Shown in pieces: positions 1-9,444 of a stretch of 64,000 bases of DNA; position 1 is the stretch's first letter, and every line of letters begins with the position of its first letter. Source of the DNA: Flectonema sp. DT1601 (lineage: Eukaryota; Euglenozoa; Diplonemea; Diplonemida; Diplonemidae); NCBI GenBank assembly GCA_964019425.1, contig OZ025796.1, positions 992,001 to 1,056,000 of the forward strand, given 5' to 3'. A program made the translations under genes and the position numbers. The notes beneath the pieces are model-generated. The model was not told where the DNA came from, did not search any database, and saw only the letters and a program-made list of their open reading frames with translations.

Positions 1-766
1 ATTTCTGTGTGTACTTCATCACGGCAACGTGAGGCATCATAGCCACCACACCTGTATTAGGCCACACTTTAAAACATGGTTCAACTGTTGGTCTCTCACC
101 ACACATCATGGCTAAATTCGCATTCAATGAAAGGAAGTGTTGCCATGGATTTCGTAGAGCAATAACGTCAGTATCGAGAAGTATGAGAGCGATACCTGTG
201 TTGGTTAGTTGGTTGTCGTAATAATAACTGAAAATAAGAATAAGAAAACAATTCAAACCTGACTGTAAGATTCGATTCATCATAATAGGTTTACAATGCA
301 TTACTGATAATGTTAGTTTGTGACCTGTCGATCTCTTTGTAGAAAGCCAAGGGCATATTTGAACTACGTCAGAACAGTCAACATTATTACTTTGACACCA
401 ACTTGACAATCTATCCCCTTGTGTTCCTATGAAGATTCCAGTTGAAGCTGAGTCGTCATTCGTTGTAGTTATAGATTTTCTGACATTGTACAACCAGCTG
501 CTCAGCATTCTCTGTGCTCTACAGTTAGCAACTGTGGCTATAATACGTCCGTGTCTTGATGCTGATTTCACTGTTGTGATAAAGTTGTCTTTTGGTCCAA
601 TAGAATGCGTGATCCTGTTTTGAGAAACATTATTTCCGACAACTCGAATAGACACCAAGAAATTAACATCTTCAACACCAATACTAGGATACGCAGCCCA
701 TAGTGCTAGTAGTGTCATAATTGGTATCGCGATAAACGTTACCCTCATCAGTCTATCAACAGCCAT
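1..766 (-). CDS. Nucleotide-sugar glycosyltransferase (GT77/RRA-like), 3' end beyond window
   Basis: Partial type II membrane glycosyltransferase. The start is the ATG at 766. A hydrophobic anchor follows at about residues 8-30 (VTFIAIPIMTLLALW). After joining two exons across the intron 196-258 the protein reads ILQSG-IALILLDTDVIALRNPW, which is the DxD block of the nucleotide-diphospho-sugar transferase family (GT77-like), followed by WPNTGVVAMM, the usual substrate-site stretch. The DTD aspartates would bind the metal and sugar nucleotide in the Golgi or ER lumen. Exon 1 is 259-766 and exon 2 runs from 195 off the window. About 235 residues are visible, so the C-terminal part of the catalytic domain is missing. 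A pyrimidine-rich acceptor (CTCCCTTCAG) ends at 782, 15 nt before the ATG. The superfamily call is fairly firm; acceptor and sugar are unknown. Confidence 0.72.
   Translation of the reverse strand, partial: MAVDRLMRVTFIAIPIMTLLALWAAYPSIGVEDVNFLVSIRVVGNNVSQNRITHSIGPKDNFITTVKSASRHGRIIATVANCRAQRMLSSWLYNVRKSITTTNDDSASTGIFIGTQGDRLSSWCQSNNVDCSDVVQICPWLSTKRSTGHKLTLSVMHCKPIMMNRILQSGLNCFLILIFSYYYDNQLTNTGIALILLDTDVIALRNPWQHFLSLNANLAMMCGERPTVEPCFKVWPNTGVVAMMPHVAVMKYTQK
196..258 (-). other. Cis-intron in the glycosyltransferase (63 nt)
   Basis: The donor is GTTTGA after TCAG and the acceptor is CTAACCAACACAG before GTATCG. Removing it (phase 1) joins ILQSG directly to IALILLDTDV and deletes an in-frame but unlikely insert rich in F, L, I and Y. 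An ACTAAC branch-like sequence lies only 8 nt before the terminal AG. Confidence 0.7.
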
Positions 767-782
767 GTTGGCAAATAGAAAC

Positions 783-1345
783 TGAAGGGAGAAAGATGAA
801 TCAAAAATAAATTAAATCACAAACTACGACCACATCCATTAAGCATAACTTAGAAGACATCACCGACAGTATTTGAGAAAAAGGATGTTTTAGAAATCCA
901 ACTTTTTCTCAGTCGGATTCACTGAAGAGAGTTAAGCTCCCCAACCTTCAAAAAGTAAAGGTTTCCTTATTAAGTAGTTTACGATCTCAAGATATAATTC
1001 TTTATCGAATCCAGTGAAGACAAACTAAACGAAAAACTCGCCATACGTCTTCACAACCGTGAGACTCTCACTGGCTAAAAAAAGACATCCGCCGCATAAA
1101 CAAGGCAGACAGTAGTATTCGATATCCTTCAGTGCTCACACAACAACGATCAACTTAAGGGGAAGTGGGATCTATGTACGAAGAGAGTGTGGATTGACGT
1201 CAGTTATGTGACGGCACTGTTATTTTATTTATAAAAACCACGAAGAAGAATACCACCATAAAGAAAATATAAATAAAAAATAGAACAAACAAGGACACGG
1301 TCGTCGACTCAGTGTAAATAACAACCCAACTTTTGAGAGTATTAA
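783..1345. other. Intergenic, nothing recognised
   Basis: AT-rich spacer between the glycosyltransferase start and the transporter stop. I see no open frame of interest, RNA gene or repeat here. Confidence 0.5.
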
Positions 1346-2695
1346 TTAATCAGTTTTTTGACAGATCTCTTGAACCTCCGCAGCTTCCGGCGATAGATCA
1401 CCGTCACACTCAATTTGAATATCTTCTCCTTCAAGATTGTCAGCAGCAGAATCATCTTTTTGAGATGTCAACTCTACATCAGATTGATGATGTGGAGACG
1501 TTGGTGGTTTCACAACTAAGACCAAATTTAAAGAATCAAAAGGTCGTTCGATCCAAGCATATAGTCCAGCCACAACAAGAAGTAGTGTCGCAAACACACT
1601 AAAGAGAATCGAAGCTCCCGCATGGTAATAGATGAATCCACCTCCAAGAGTACCAATCAATGGACCAACACCCCATGACACACCATTTAGTACTCCCATT
1701 AAGGAGGTGGTCATTCCAGGGGGAGCAAATTCGTTAACAAAAAATACAGCTGCAGACCAGCTAAGACCATAGGCTATACCGTGCATCGATTCTAATAAAA
1801 AAGCCCAATAAGGATGAGTAATAATACTGTAGCCAAAAAAACGCATCGATTGCGCAATGCAACCAACAAAAACCATTGATGCTGGCCCAACTCTTTTCCT
1901 TATCTCAGTTGAGTAAATGAAAACAGGAATTTCACTAGCGATGCCAACCATCGTAGTGAACCCGATGAGTGTTTTTGAAGCTCCCAAATCATCTAAATGA
2001 AGATAGACATATACATAACAAAGATGTACACCAGTACTGACTAATGACACACAAGTAAAGATCATTAAACATTTCTTTGAAAAACAACAAAGTGATAACA
2101 CGTCAACAACAGAAGGTGGCTTTTGACTTCCCTCACGCTGAATACCTCCAACTGGTGGAGGTATAATCATCCAATACTTAACCGTGACTGCTACAATAAT
2201 TAGACAAAGTGAGAAGACAATCGGAGGAGTTGGGTTGTGATCGTTGTGGTCGTACAAAAGACCCGCAATAGGTACGAAGATACCCCAAGAAGCCGATCCA
2301 TAGACTCGCTGACGACCCCAATCCCCATTCTTTGACTCTGTGTAGGCTATTGTTAACCTGTCAAGTATTGTAAAATGACCACTTTGTGTTATGAAATAAG
2401 CTACCATGAACCACAACGATAACCCTCCTCCAGAAGTTACGAACCCGATGGAAGTGACTCCCGCGCCAGCTGCTGTTAGGGCGAAGACTCCTTCCGGGCT
2501 CTTTATTTTTTCGGCAATAAAAGCCCATGTTGGTGCACATATCATCATACACAGAGGGTATGCAGCAAGAAGTAATCCTGTGTCGTCAGGATCGTATCCC
2601 TTTCCTCTTAATATCAACGACAGAAATGGCTGAAGCATCGCCCATCCAGCCAGGTATCCAAAATATGCAACCTTCGGAGGATGTAGATTCGACAT
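1346..2695 (-). CDS. Major facilitator superfamily transporter (MFS_1-like / LacY-type)
   Basis: 449 residues, the usual length for an MFS permease, with about 12 hydrophobic segments. The motif WGRQRVYGSASWG at about residues 125-137 matches the YGRxRLWGSxGWG signature of the MFS_1-like group (bacterial YhhS/LacY relatives, eukaryotic MFSD6-like proteins) at the TM4-5 junction. Residues 20-60 (LSLILRGKGYDPDDTGLLLA) fit the TM1-TM2 loop of that group. The last 60 residues are acidic, polar and probably cytosolic. Likely a proton-coupled small-solute carrier in a cell membrane; the substrate cannot be read from sequence. No intron is needed. It is followed 3' by the glycosyltransferase, with no functional link visible. 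Confidence 0.82.
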   Translation of the reverse strand: MSNLHPPKVAYFGYLAGWAMLQPFLSLILRGKGYDPDDTGLLLAAYPLCMMICAPTWAFIAEKIKSPEGVFALTAAGAGVTSIGFVTSGGGLSLWFMVAYFITQSGHFTILDRLTIAYTESKNGDWGRQRVYGSASWGIFVPIAGLLYDHNDHNPTPPIVFSLCLIIVAVTVKYWMIIPPPVGGIQREGSQKPPSVVDVLSLCCFSKKCLMIFTCVSLVSTGVHLCYVYVYLHLDDLGASKTLIGFTTMVGIASEIPVFIYSTEIRKRVGPASMVFVGCIAQSMRFFGYSIITHPYWAFLLESMHGIAYGLSWSAAVFFVNEFAPPGMTTSLMGVLNGVSWGVGPLIGTLGGGFIYYHAGASILFSVFATLLLVVAGLYAWIERPFDSLNLVLVVKPPTSPHHQSDVELTSQKDDSAADNLEGEDIQIECDGDLSPEAAEVQEICQKTD

Positions 2696-3491
2696 TTTCT
2701 TACTGCCTTTGATATCTAGTAACGAATTGAGAATAACAGATGCAGTGCATTATTCTTTTTATGTTGTTGAGGGGGACATAGTTACATTTATCACAAATAA
2801 AAATCTTTTCTCTCGGATCCCTTACCCAGCCCTCTTAAGCGAAGAAAGTAAGGGGATACTGCAGGATCAGTTCTCATGTTATTATGCTGCTGAAGGAACA
2901 ACGTTAGTAAGCAATAATACTACTAAACAAAAAGCAATTGAAATGAGAGAAAGTACACTTAATGAAGTGCCATTTGCACAAATTAAGTTGACCGAAAAGA
3001 TGCAATATCACCACCACCGAAGGGTGGAGACGTGGGAGAATACATCCAAACTTTTTTTTTTAAAAAAAAAAATTTGATCACGGAACAATAGTTTCCTGGA
3101 TCGCTTTATCTTTTGTTTTACAAAATATTAAAGATAAGAAATCATGTGATCAAAAACAAATGGGTGAACTAATTGAAGTGAAGAGAGGAAGTTAACAGCA
3201 ATTACCGAGATCGACCTTACTTCGGGTCGATACCGTCGTCGCGTTGTGAGCAAATAATTGTCCCTTTCCCAGTAGACACACGTAAACTTTCTTCACTTTG
3301 ATTAGATTATAAAAAAAGTCGAAGAACAATTTTTGTGCGAACACTAAGAAGTTTCATGGCTTAGCCATATCCTTTTTTTTTTTCTTTTATTTCTTTTTTT
3401 TTTTCCCTATTTTTGATATTAGTGGTTTTCAACAAGCACACACTCGGTTTTTTTTTCCCTCCACAATTGGAGATCACACATGTATTTTTCC
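2696..3491. other. Intergenic with one copy of a hairpin repeat and T/A runs
   Basis: Contains repeat copy A at 2821-2870 (see the repeat entry) and several T runs. A plus-strand open frame of 122 codons crosses the repeat but has no recognisable domain and ends in low complexity, so it is not called. Confidence 0.5.
2821..2870. repeat. Dispersed hairpin repeat, copy A
   Basis: The first 35 bases match 44141-44175 with one mismatch, and similarity fades over the next 15. Nested complementarity is visible: outer CTTAC with GTAAG, inner TCTT(A) with GAAGA around AGC. It is intergenic in both places. Confidence 0.7.
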
Positions 3492-4169
3492 TTAAACATC
3501 TGGAAAATTAGATTGCGCTGCTGGAGGGTTTCCGCATGTGTATGTGGTTTGAACGACTGTCGATACGATAGGATTATTGATATCAATGCCTGTCAATAAA
3601 ACACGTTCACGCAAGAAGGCGTTCAGATAAGGTTCATCAAGATTATCTTTGGTAACCAAAAATTTGTAGTCACCTGAAGTAGTTGAAAGTAGGTACACAT
3701 AATAAGCTGTCGCTCTTCTGTTGGCAGAAATCTCAAGTGTGCACGCAATTCTAATACAATCACTGTACTTGAGTGTGAATTCCTTTGCTAACCTGTCAAT
3801 GCCACGGGTTCTGTAGTAAACTGTTTGTGTCGCATCGTCGAACTCCAATTGGTACTTACCCCACACATAAAATGAATTGACAATTAAACCCACAGGTAGT
3901 ATTAACCCAGCCAAAGCATACAATGAAGTAGTTACAGCAACAGCAATTATACTTCCCACCAACAGTAATGCTACGACCCATGACGTTCCGCACTCCCCAT
4001 CTGATTCAGTTTTTAGTATCCATTTATCATGCACATGTGAAAACCATTTATTTACGAGCCCAGGATGTAACGGCTGACCTCCATTGCCAGTCATATCAAT
4101 AGCTAGTCTGACTGGCTGTCCCTGAACAACTTCATTAACTGTTTTTTGTTCTGTAGGAGTGCATTCCAT
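3492..4169 (-). CDS. Hypothetical membrane protein with two central TM segments
   Basis: 225 residues. The N-terminal 60 residues are polar. Two adjacent hydrophobic stretches follow at about residues 63-100 (WVVALLLVGSIIAVAVTTS and LYALAGLILPVGLIV). A roughly 125-residue soluble tail begins YVWGKYQLEFDDATQTVYY, with an alternating hydrophobic pattern suggesting a beta-rich domain facing the cytosol. This topology (TM hairpin followed by a beta domain) resembles PH-like bPH2 proteins, but I cannot identify a motif, so no function is given. The ATG at 4169 is the first in frame. An acceptor-like TTTATCCAAG lies 35-40 nt upstream. Confidence 0.6.
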   Translation of the reverse strand: MECTPTEQKTVNEVVQGQPVRLAIDMTGNGGQPLHPGLVNKWFSHVHDKWILKTESDGECGTSWVVALLLVGSIIAVAVTTSLYALAGLILPVGLIVNSFYVWGKYQLEFDDATQTVYYRTRGIDRLAKEFTLKYSDCIRIACTLEISANRRATAYYVYLLSTTSGDYKFLVTKDNLDEPYLNAFLRERVLLTGIDINNPIVSTVVQTTYTCGNPPAAQSNFPDV

Positions 4170-4335
4170 TTTTGTATTTAATTTAATATAGACAGAGGTC
4201 TCTTGGATAAAGATAAGAATGAAAACATTTAATATATCTCTATTAGAGGGCTACGAATAGAATATTAGGAATTAGAATAAAGGTTTTTTTTTTTTTTTAA
4301 AAAATAAAAATAAAAGCATTAAAAGACTCTCTGGA

Positions 4336-5592
4336 TTAGTTGTTTGCAGAATCTCCGAAGGAAAACGGTTGGAAGACCTCACCAGCTGTACCAGAAACAT
4401 CATCAACAATATCCATGACATCGTTGTCAGGGTTGAGGATGACTGTCGGTATTGCGGGTGCGATGAACGGAGCATCGTAGTCAGCTAATGCAGTAGTGTT
4501 TTGAGCAATCCAAGTATCAAATGCGTAATCTTCTTTACATCCAACCATATTACGAATGTAGTCTTTGTTCTCGCCAGGGTTGTAATTTCTTACAAGTTCA
4601 AGATCTGGTGAACCCCAATTATAATTAGTAAAGATCTCATGATTTTTAAGGTCTTCAGGGTATGACTGTTCCCCAACTCCTAATCTACTTGTAGGATCAG
4701 TGCGTAGTGTCTTCTCACAGAAGTCTTTCATCACGGGTGATTTTATAATGTCAAAGTCTACACGACACTTGACAACTTGACGAAAAATTTCAAACTGTGA
4801 TTCTGCATAAAATGGAGGTCTGCCAGTAGTCATTTGATACACAATGCATCCCAGTCCCCAAATATCACTTGCGTAGCTGTGGCTACAAGAGTCTAACATT
4901 TCAGGAGAGACATACTGCGCAGTTCCAACAAACTGCTGGGTTTTGCGACGTACATCTTGTACCTCACTGATGGAGTATTTTCGTATATCATTTGGTGACT
5001 GTTCGTGTATTGACTTAGTCATCGTCATTGCCACTGGACTTGATGAGTCTGACATCGCAGTGTCGAAGTCTAGAATACCAACACTTCCATCATCTCTGAA
5101 ACAGATATTTTGTGGTTTAATATCTCTGTGAGTCCAACCTAGTTTATGAATTGAGATAATACCTTCTAAAAGCATTCCTACTACTTGTGATAATACATTG
5201 TCTGGTACAGATGATTTTAAACACATCATCTCAAGGTTACCACCACTCATGTACTCCATTACGTAAAATAATTCCTCATCAGTTTGAAAGGTACACATTA
5301 GTGTGCAGATGTATGGAGATTTGTGTAGCTGTTGGAGGATGTCTTTTTCCTTTACTGCGGCTTCGACTTTATTCATTTGAATGAGATCTGATTTCGCGAC
5401 CGTCTTGATCGCGTACTGCTTGTCATCTTTTAGATACTTACACAGGAATACTCGCGCTATTGCTCCGACTCCCAACTCCTTTGCGTTGTCCCAATCGAAG
5501 TCTTCATAGGACACTTGTTCACCTGCCCAAGCCATGCTGTTAGTGTATCCTGTTATAGAGTAAAGGAGGGAATTCAAATCACTCATTCTCAT
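4336..5592 (-). CDS. PDK1-like AGC serine/threonine protein kinase with DFD in place of DFG
   Basis: 418 residues with a complete kinase domain at about 34-330. Visible elements are the glycine loop GVGAIARV (41-48), Lys63 in YAIKTVAK, helix-C Glu82 in KEKDIL, HRDIKPQN (155-162) and the T-loop FVGTAQYVSPEML, which is the PDK1 signature; RLG follows in the C-lobe. The metal-binding DFG is DFD (175-177, codons GAC TTC GAC). An unusual insert of about 40 residues (SDSSSPVAMTMTK onwards) separates DFD from the T-loop. No PH domain follows; the tail is about 90 residues of low complexity. By family it would phosphorylate activation loops of other AGC kinases. Two upstream AGs (TTATCAG at 5634, ACAACAG at 5623) could be leader splice sites. 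Subfamily assignment is good; activity is uncertain because of DFD. Confidence 0.82.
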   Translation of the reverse strand: MRMSDLNSLLYSITGYTNSMAWAGEQVSYEDFDWDNAKELGVGAIARVFLCKYLKDDKQYAIKTVAKSDLIQMNKVEAAVKEKDILQQLHKSPYICTLMCTFQTDEELFYVMEYMSGGNLEMMCLKSSVPDNVLSQVVGMLLEGIISIHKLGWTHRDIKPQNICFRDDGSVGILDFDTAMSDSSSPVAMTMTKSIHEQSPNDIRKYSISEVQDVRRKTQQFVGTAQYVSPEMLDSCSHSYASDIWGLGCIVYQMTTGRPPFYAESQFEIFRQVVKCRVDFDIIKSPVMKDFCEKTLRTDPTSRLGVGEQSYPEDLKNHEIFTNYNWGSPDLELVRNYNPGENKDYIRNMVGCKEDYAFDTWIAQNTTALADYDAPFIAPAIPTVILNPDNDVMDIVDDVSGTAGEVFQPFSFGDSANN

Positions 5593-5952
5593 GTGACGTG
5601 TGACTATAGAGAGGTACCTCTTCTGTTGTAATCCTGATAATAAATAGAAAGAACATAAAACTGACGAGCTGCAGCAACAACAAAGTCGACAGTCCGAATG
5701 GATGTCAGCCGCTAATAAGAACCCAACACAGAAACTGATGTAGAAATGTGAAGGTCACGGCGAAGATTCAAAGAGCGATTCTTTTCTGCTTAGAGACAAG
5801 AAGGGAACGCTCTCTCAAGTGAATGGTGTTCTAAATATCAGGTAAGAAACTAAGTTAAGTTTCGGTGACTAATTTCAGAAAAACTCTATCTGACGCATGT
5901 GCACTTCAATGCAATTATTCTCCAGTACAGTATGTTAAATTAAAAATAAGGA
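5593..5952. other. Intergenic, nothing called
   Basis: Spacer between the kinase start and the next gene's stop. A Q-rich open stretch of about 30 codons on the plus strand (about 5650-5742) has no start and no partner exon. Confidence 0.4.
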
Positions 5953-6581
5953 TCACCAAAATTTAAATCGTTTCATACTAGTAGCTATTTTTGATAGTGC
6001 GGTAGGTTCCTTCTCTGTCTCCGTTTCCGTCTCATCTTCACTCTCTTTAACTGCGTCACTGAAAGCTTGCTGAAAGGTTTCGAGGGTTTGGCTGACGTCT
6101 TCCTGGGGTGTTTCTTGCTTCTTTTTTTCAACCTGTTTTGGGTTTTTGTTTACTTTACTTAAAAAAAGGTAAATGTTTAGTGAGTGTGAAATGGAAAAAA
6201 AAAAAATAGATTCCATACCTCCGCTCTTTTCATTCTGTATGTGAAAATGAACGCAGCAAAACCGATACCTATTATCACTGCAGCTCTTAGCCCTCTGATC
6301 AGAGTTCTTTTTATGATTTCAGTGTTTTCTTTGATCTCTTCTTCTGTCATTGCCTCAACAACTTCTTCTACTCTGCGGTGTTGCTCATACTCATCTGGAA
6401 AATTCTTTTCGTTGATTTGCTTGAAATCAAATTCTTTACTAAAGTCTTGCTGTTGGTAGTCGCTATTGGCCTTCTCCACATCTTTTGCTAATTGCTCAGA
6501 ATTCAACCTATCTCTTAATGAACCATATCTCCGTTGTGGGTAAACCTTACCAAACTTAATACTTCTTTTGATGAAATTCAT
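5953..6581 (-). CDS. Small single-TM protein, probably mitochondrial, one intron
   Basis: Two exons, 6219-6581 and 5953-6132, encode about 180 residues. The N-terminus (MNFIKRSIKFGKVYPQRRYG) is basic, hydroxylated and free of acids, so it resembles a mitochondrial presequence. A charged middle follows (VEEVVEAMTEEEIKENTEI). One TM segment lies at about residues 97-115 (GLRAAVIIGIGFAAFIFTY), followed by an acidic tail (ESEDETETETEKEPTALSK). The architecture fits a small inner-membrane subunit or assembly factor, but I recognise no family. Removing the intron gives RMKRAE-VEKKKQE in phase 0. An acceptor-like TTACCAG lies 11 nt before the ATG. Confidence 0.65.
6133..6218 (-). other. Cis-intron (86 nt)
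   Basis: The donor is GTATGG after GCGGAG and the acceptor is CCCAAAACAG before GTTGAA, phase 0. The intron contains a long pyrimidine run near its 5' end rather than at its 3' end. The acceptor itself is A-rich. Confidence 0.7.
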
Positions 6582-6995
6582 ATTCTTAAGACCTGGTAAT
6601 AATTTATTTTTGAAAACTCTAATAACTTACATCCACACTCGTATATGTCATAGCTAACACGAAGACACTGTTAGAAAGAAAGTGGAGTATGGATCTCTGT
6701 TGCTGCAGCTTGGTTAAAATGAATGAAAATCTATTTGTTATGTAACACGAAAGGTGTACAAAGAAAGAAAAAAAAGTCACAAAAAGAAACTGTAACTACT
6801 ATAATTACTTTTTTTTAAAAAGTTTTTTTTTTTTTTTTTTGACAGGGAAAATCTACGATTAAGGAAACTACAAAAAAAACAAACCAAAACAACAGAAAGA
6901 CGCTGAGCCTTGGCAATAAAACCGAGGCAGCTATGAAAGTGACTATTATATCGAATAAGGTACAAGTAGGGGAAATAAAACATAAAACACAAATA
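6582..6995. other. Intergenic, homopolymer runs only
   Basis: Contains T8 and T17-type runs near 6809-6840. Open frames here are short and come from low complexity. Confidence 0.5.
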
Positions 6996-8387
6996 TTAAA
7001 CTTCCTGCATCGTAACTTGTGTCGGTAGCTGATCGTATGCCAAGTCGTCATCAGAATCTGACTCAGGACTCATAGGAATAGCAGTATCATCAGTAGTGCT
7101 TACGCTGAGTGGAGGAAGTGGAGGAGGAGGATGTTCTTCGAAAGTAGACTTTCGACGACCAGCTCCCCCAGGTATCGCCCTCTCAGCTCTCGCAACTGCT
7201 TCTTCAGCAACTGTTTGATCATTTCTGAAAGTCGCAGAAGGTCGGAGTGCCGATGCAGAAGTAGACACGAGTCCCTTCCACCAGTCTTCAGTAGCTCCAC
7301 TATCTTGCTTTGTTATTGTGATAGCTGACTGCTCTCTCTTTGACGCATCTTGCTGTCGTCGTTGCCTAGCCTTAATAGCTGGAGGTACCGAAGGAGGATA
7401 ATTAGGTGCCCCTGTTGAGGATGATTTTGGAAGCAAAGCAGCCGCAACATCTGTCGCAGGTGGTGATAAATGACCTGGAACATTAGCATCAACGTCATTG
7501 AAGTCTACCGTCGGGTAAGGAAAGGTTGCTGATAATTGTTTGGAGGAGCTTTGCTTGCCTTTAACTTTGAAAGGCTCTGAGGGATGTTTCTTTTTATGAT
7601 ACTCTCTCGGGTGTGTACTCGGATTTAACGAAGTCTGAATAACTGACGCGATGTTAACTGGAGAAGCGTTAGAGCTCTCAGGTGAAGGAGAATGAGATGC
7701 GTGAGAAACCGGAGGTGGAGAAGGAGATCCCCCAAAGCGAGAACCAGAGTTATTCACTGCAGTGAGTGTCGCTACTAACGATTGTCTGTCTTCTTGCTGA
7801 CGTTGAAACATTGTTTTCAATGTCGATAATTGCTCTTCAACTGCCTTAACATCAACAATCCCAGCAGTTCTTTGTGCAGCCTGCTGCAGTAACGTCTGTT
7901 GAAGCTTTCTATGTCTGTAGTGGTGGTATTCAGTTTCGTTGTGGATCTCTTTTGCTGTTTCTGCTACGATCTCTTTTATAAATTCATCAACCTTTTCAAT
8001 TAAACATTCCTCTTGTCTTTCAATGAGATCAATCTTCTGTAATTGGTCTCTTAGGATACGATCTTGACTACTGATGACTTCGTTGATATTCTTTTGTTGG
8101 TTATTAAGTTGTTCAAAGATCTTCCTATTTACTAAGTCTTGCTGGACAAGTCTATTGTGTTGGGGTTCTACCTTCTCTTGTGCATTTCTTAGAGTGTGGA
8201 TCTGCTTTTGAAGAAGCTGCATAGCAACACTTTCTTTCTTTCCGACTTCATTAGTCTTTCCCAACAGTGGACTGGTTGCGTCTGAAAGCCCTCCTTCTTT
8301 CCTTCGTTTTCTACACACATAAACAACAATACCAACTGCAACTACTCCTACTACTGAGACGGTTGCGATTACCGCTGCACTAGCCAT
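6996..8387 (-). CDS. Hypothetical N-terminally anchored coiled-coil protein
   Basis: 463 residues. A TM anchor sits at residues 4-25 (AVIATVSVVGVVAVGIVVYV) followed by CRKRRKE, a stop-transfer pattern, so the bulk should be cytosolic. Residues about 55-205 are Q/E/L-rich with heptad character and are very likely coiled coil (for example QLLQKQIHTLRNAQEK). The remaining 250 residues are Ser/Pro-rich and disordered, with PSPPPVS and PPPPLPPL stretches that could bind SH3, WW or EVH1 domains. No family is recognised. A membrane tether or organelle-contact scaffold would fit the architecture, but this is a guess. An ATAACAG lies 16 nt upstream of the ATG. Confidence 0.68.
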   Translation of the reverse strand: MASAAVIATVSVVGVVAVGIVVYVCRKRRKEGGLSDATSPLLGKTNEVGKKESVAMQLLQKQIHTLRNAQEKVEPQHNRLVQQDLVNRKIFEQLNNQQKNINEVISSQDRILRDQLQKIDLIERQEECLIEKVDEFIKEIVAETAKEIHNETEYHHYRHRKLQQTLLQQAAQRTAGIVDVKAVEEQLSTLKTMFQRQQEDRQSLVATLTAVNNSGSRFGGSPSPPPVSHASHSPSPESSNASPVNIASVIQTSLNPSTHPREYHKKKHPSEPFKVKGKQSSSKQLSATFPYPTVDFNDVDANVPGHLSPPATDVAAALLPKSSSTGAPNYPPSVPPAIKARQRRQQDASKREQSAITITKQDSGATEDWWKGLVSTSASALRPSATFRNDQTVAEEAVARAERAIPGGAGRRKSTFEEHPPPPLPPLSVSTTDDTAIPMSPESDSDDDLAYDQLPTQVTMQEV

Positions 8388-9444
8388 TTTGTTTTATCAT
8401 TCCCTGTTATGGTTGTGAATAGTTTTTTTGTATTTTTTTTGTATTTTTTTTTTGAATTGTTATTTATAAAGTGTGTCGAATCTCTTTTCCGTCCAATATG
8501 TTAGTTTTTAGTCTGAGGAAAGAAGAGAACAATATTTCAGAATAGCAATTGTTCAACTACAATATGTTTTATTTTTATTTTTTTGCGTTAAATGCTCATT
8601 AAGGAAAAGAAGGAACAACAAAAGGAACCATCCCATAGTGTTTGTGTGAATTTACGATTTTTTTTTTTTTTTTTTTTTTTTTCCGGATTTTCAATAATCG
8701 CTAAGCCACTTGGAAAGCACGAGGCGGCATTTTAGGTGCGCTTCCTTCTGGAAATGATATAATAATCAACCAAGTTAGTAATAAAAGGAACTATCGTGTT
8801 TTTCAGTGTTTACTATGTGCTTTTGCGTCTTGTGTCACAAACGACGTCAGAAAGCACAGCATCCGAATCACGAGTAAAAAAACTGAACAAAACAGTGTGT
8901 GTGATACGAAGTTTCCTTATTTTTTTTTTTTTTTTTTCAGTTTTTACATGCCTTGCACGAAGTTCTCGTATAGCATCTGTTAAAGATGTTCGACGTCGAC
9001 TTATGTGGTTTTGGTGTTGCTTTTTATAAAACTTTAAGACTGTCCTTGCCTCATCTACGAGTTATCTATTTTGGGGACAAAACAAACAAAAAAGAAAAGA
9101 GGAAAATGAGAAAGCGGACTGCGTCACTTGCGTTAACACAGCCAATACTAATCAGATTCACCTAACATCAGTGGATGTTATGAGGTCATAACAATAAGTA
9201 GACGATGCTTCACCAATACTATACGGTTTAAGGTTTGTTTTAGTTAAGGAAATCAACAAAAGGACCCAGTCTGTAATTTAATCACTGCCTTCGAAAAAAT
9301 GTTAATTCACAATTTAACATTCGCTGTTGATACTTAGAACTCATTCTTTACGTACGGAATCCTTGCATAAGTCGAGGTGCCTATTATTTTTATTGTTTTT
9401 TTATAAATTAATTACTCATTCGTATCTTTATTATAAAATACACA
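8388..9444. other. 1-kb spacer; possible unannotated multi-exon minus-strand gene
   Basis: No long frame exists, but several protein-like minus-strand stretches lie in order: about 9160-9270, about 8955-9060 (with SLTDAIRELRARH), about 8815-8890, and a short terminal frame 8701-8747 ending in a stop. The last candidate intron, 8748-8813, has a GTAAAC donor, a perfect TACTAAC branch sequence (complement of 8774-8780) and a TTTCCAG acceptor. Frames do not join uniquely, so no protein model is given. The spacer could equally be non-coding. A polyT run of 26 lies near 8660-8682. Confidence 0.22.

Noticed and set aside
2709..3077. 122-codon plus-strand frame
   Set aside because: It overlaps the dispersed repeat, ends in Phe/Lys homopolymer, has no domain and is opposite to every supported gene.
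5650..5742. Q-rich open stretch of about 30 codons on the plus strand
   Set aside because: No start codon, no partner exon, and a stop immediately upstream; too short to support.
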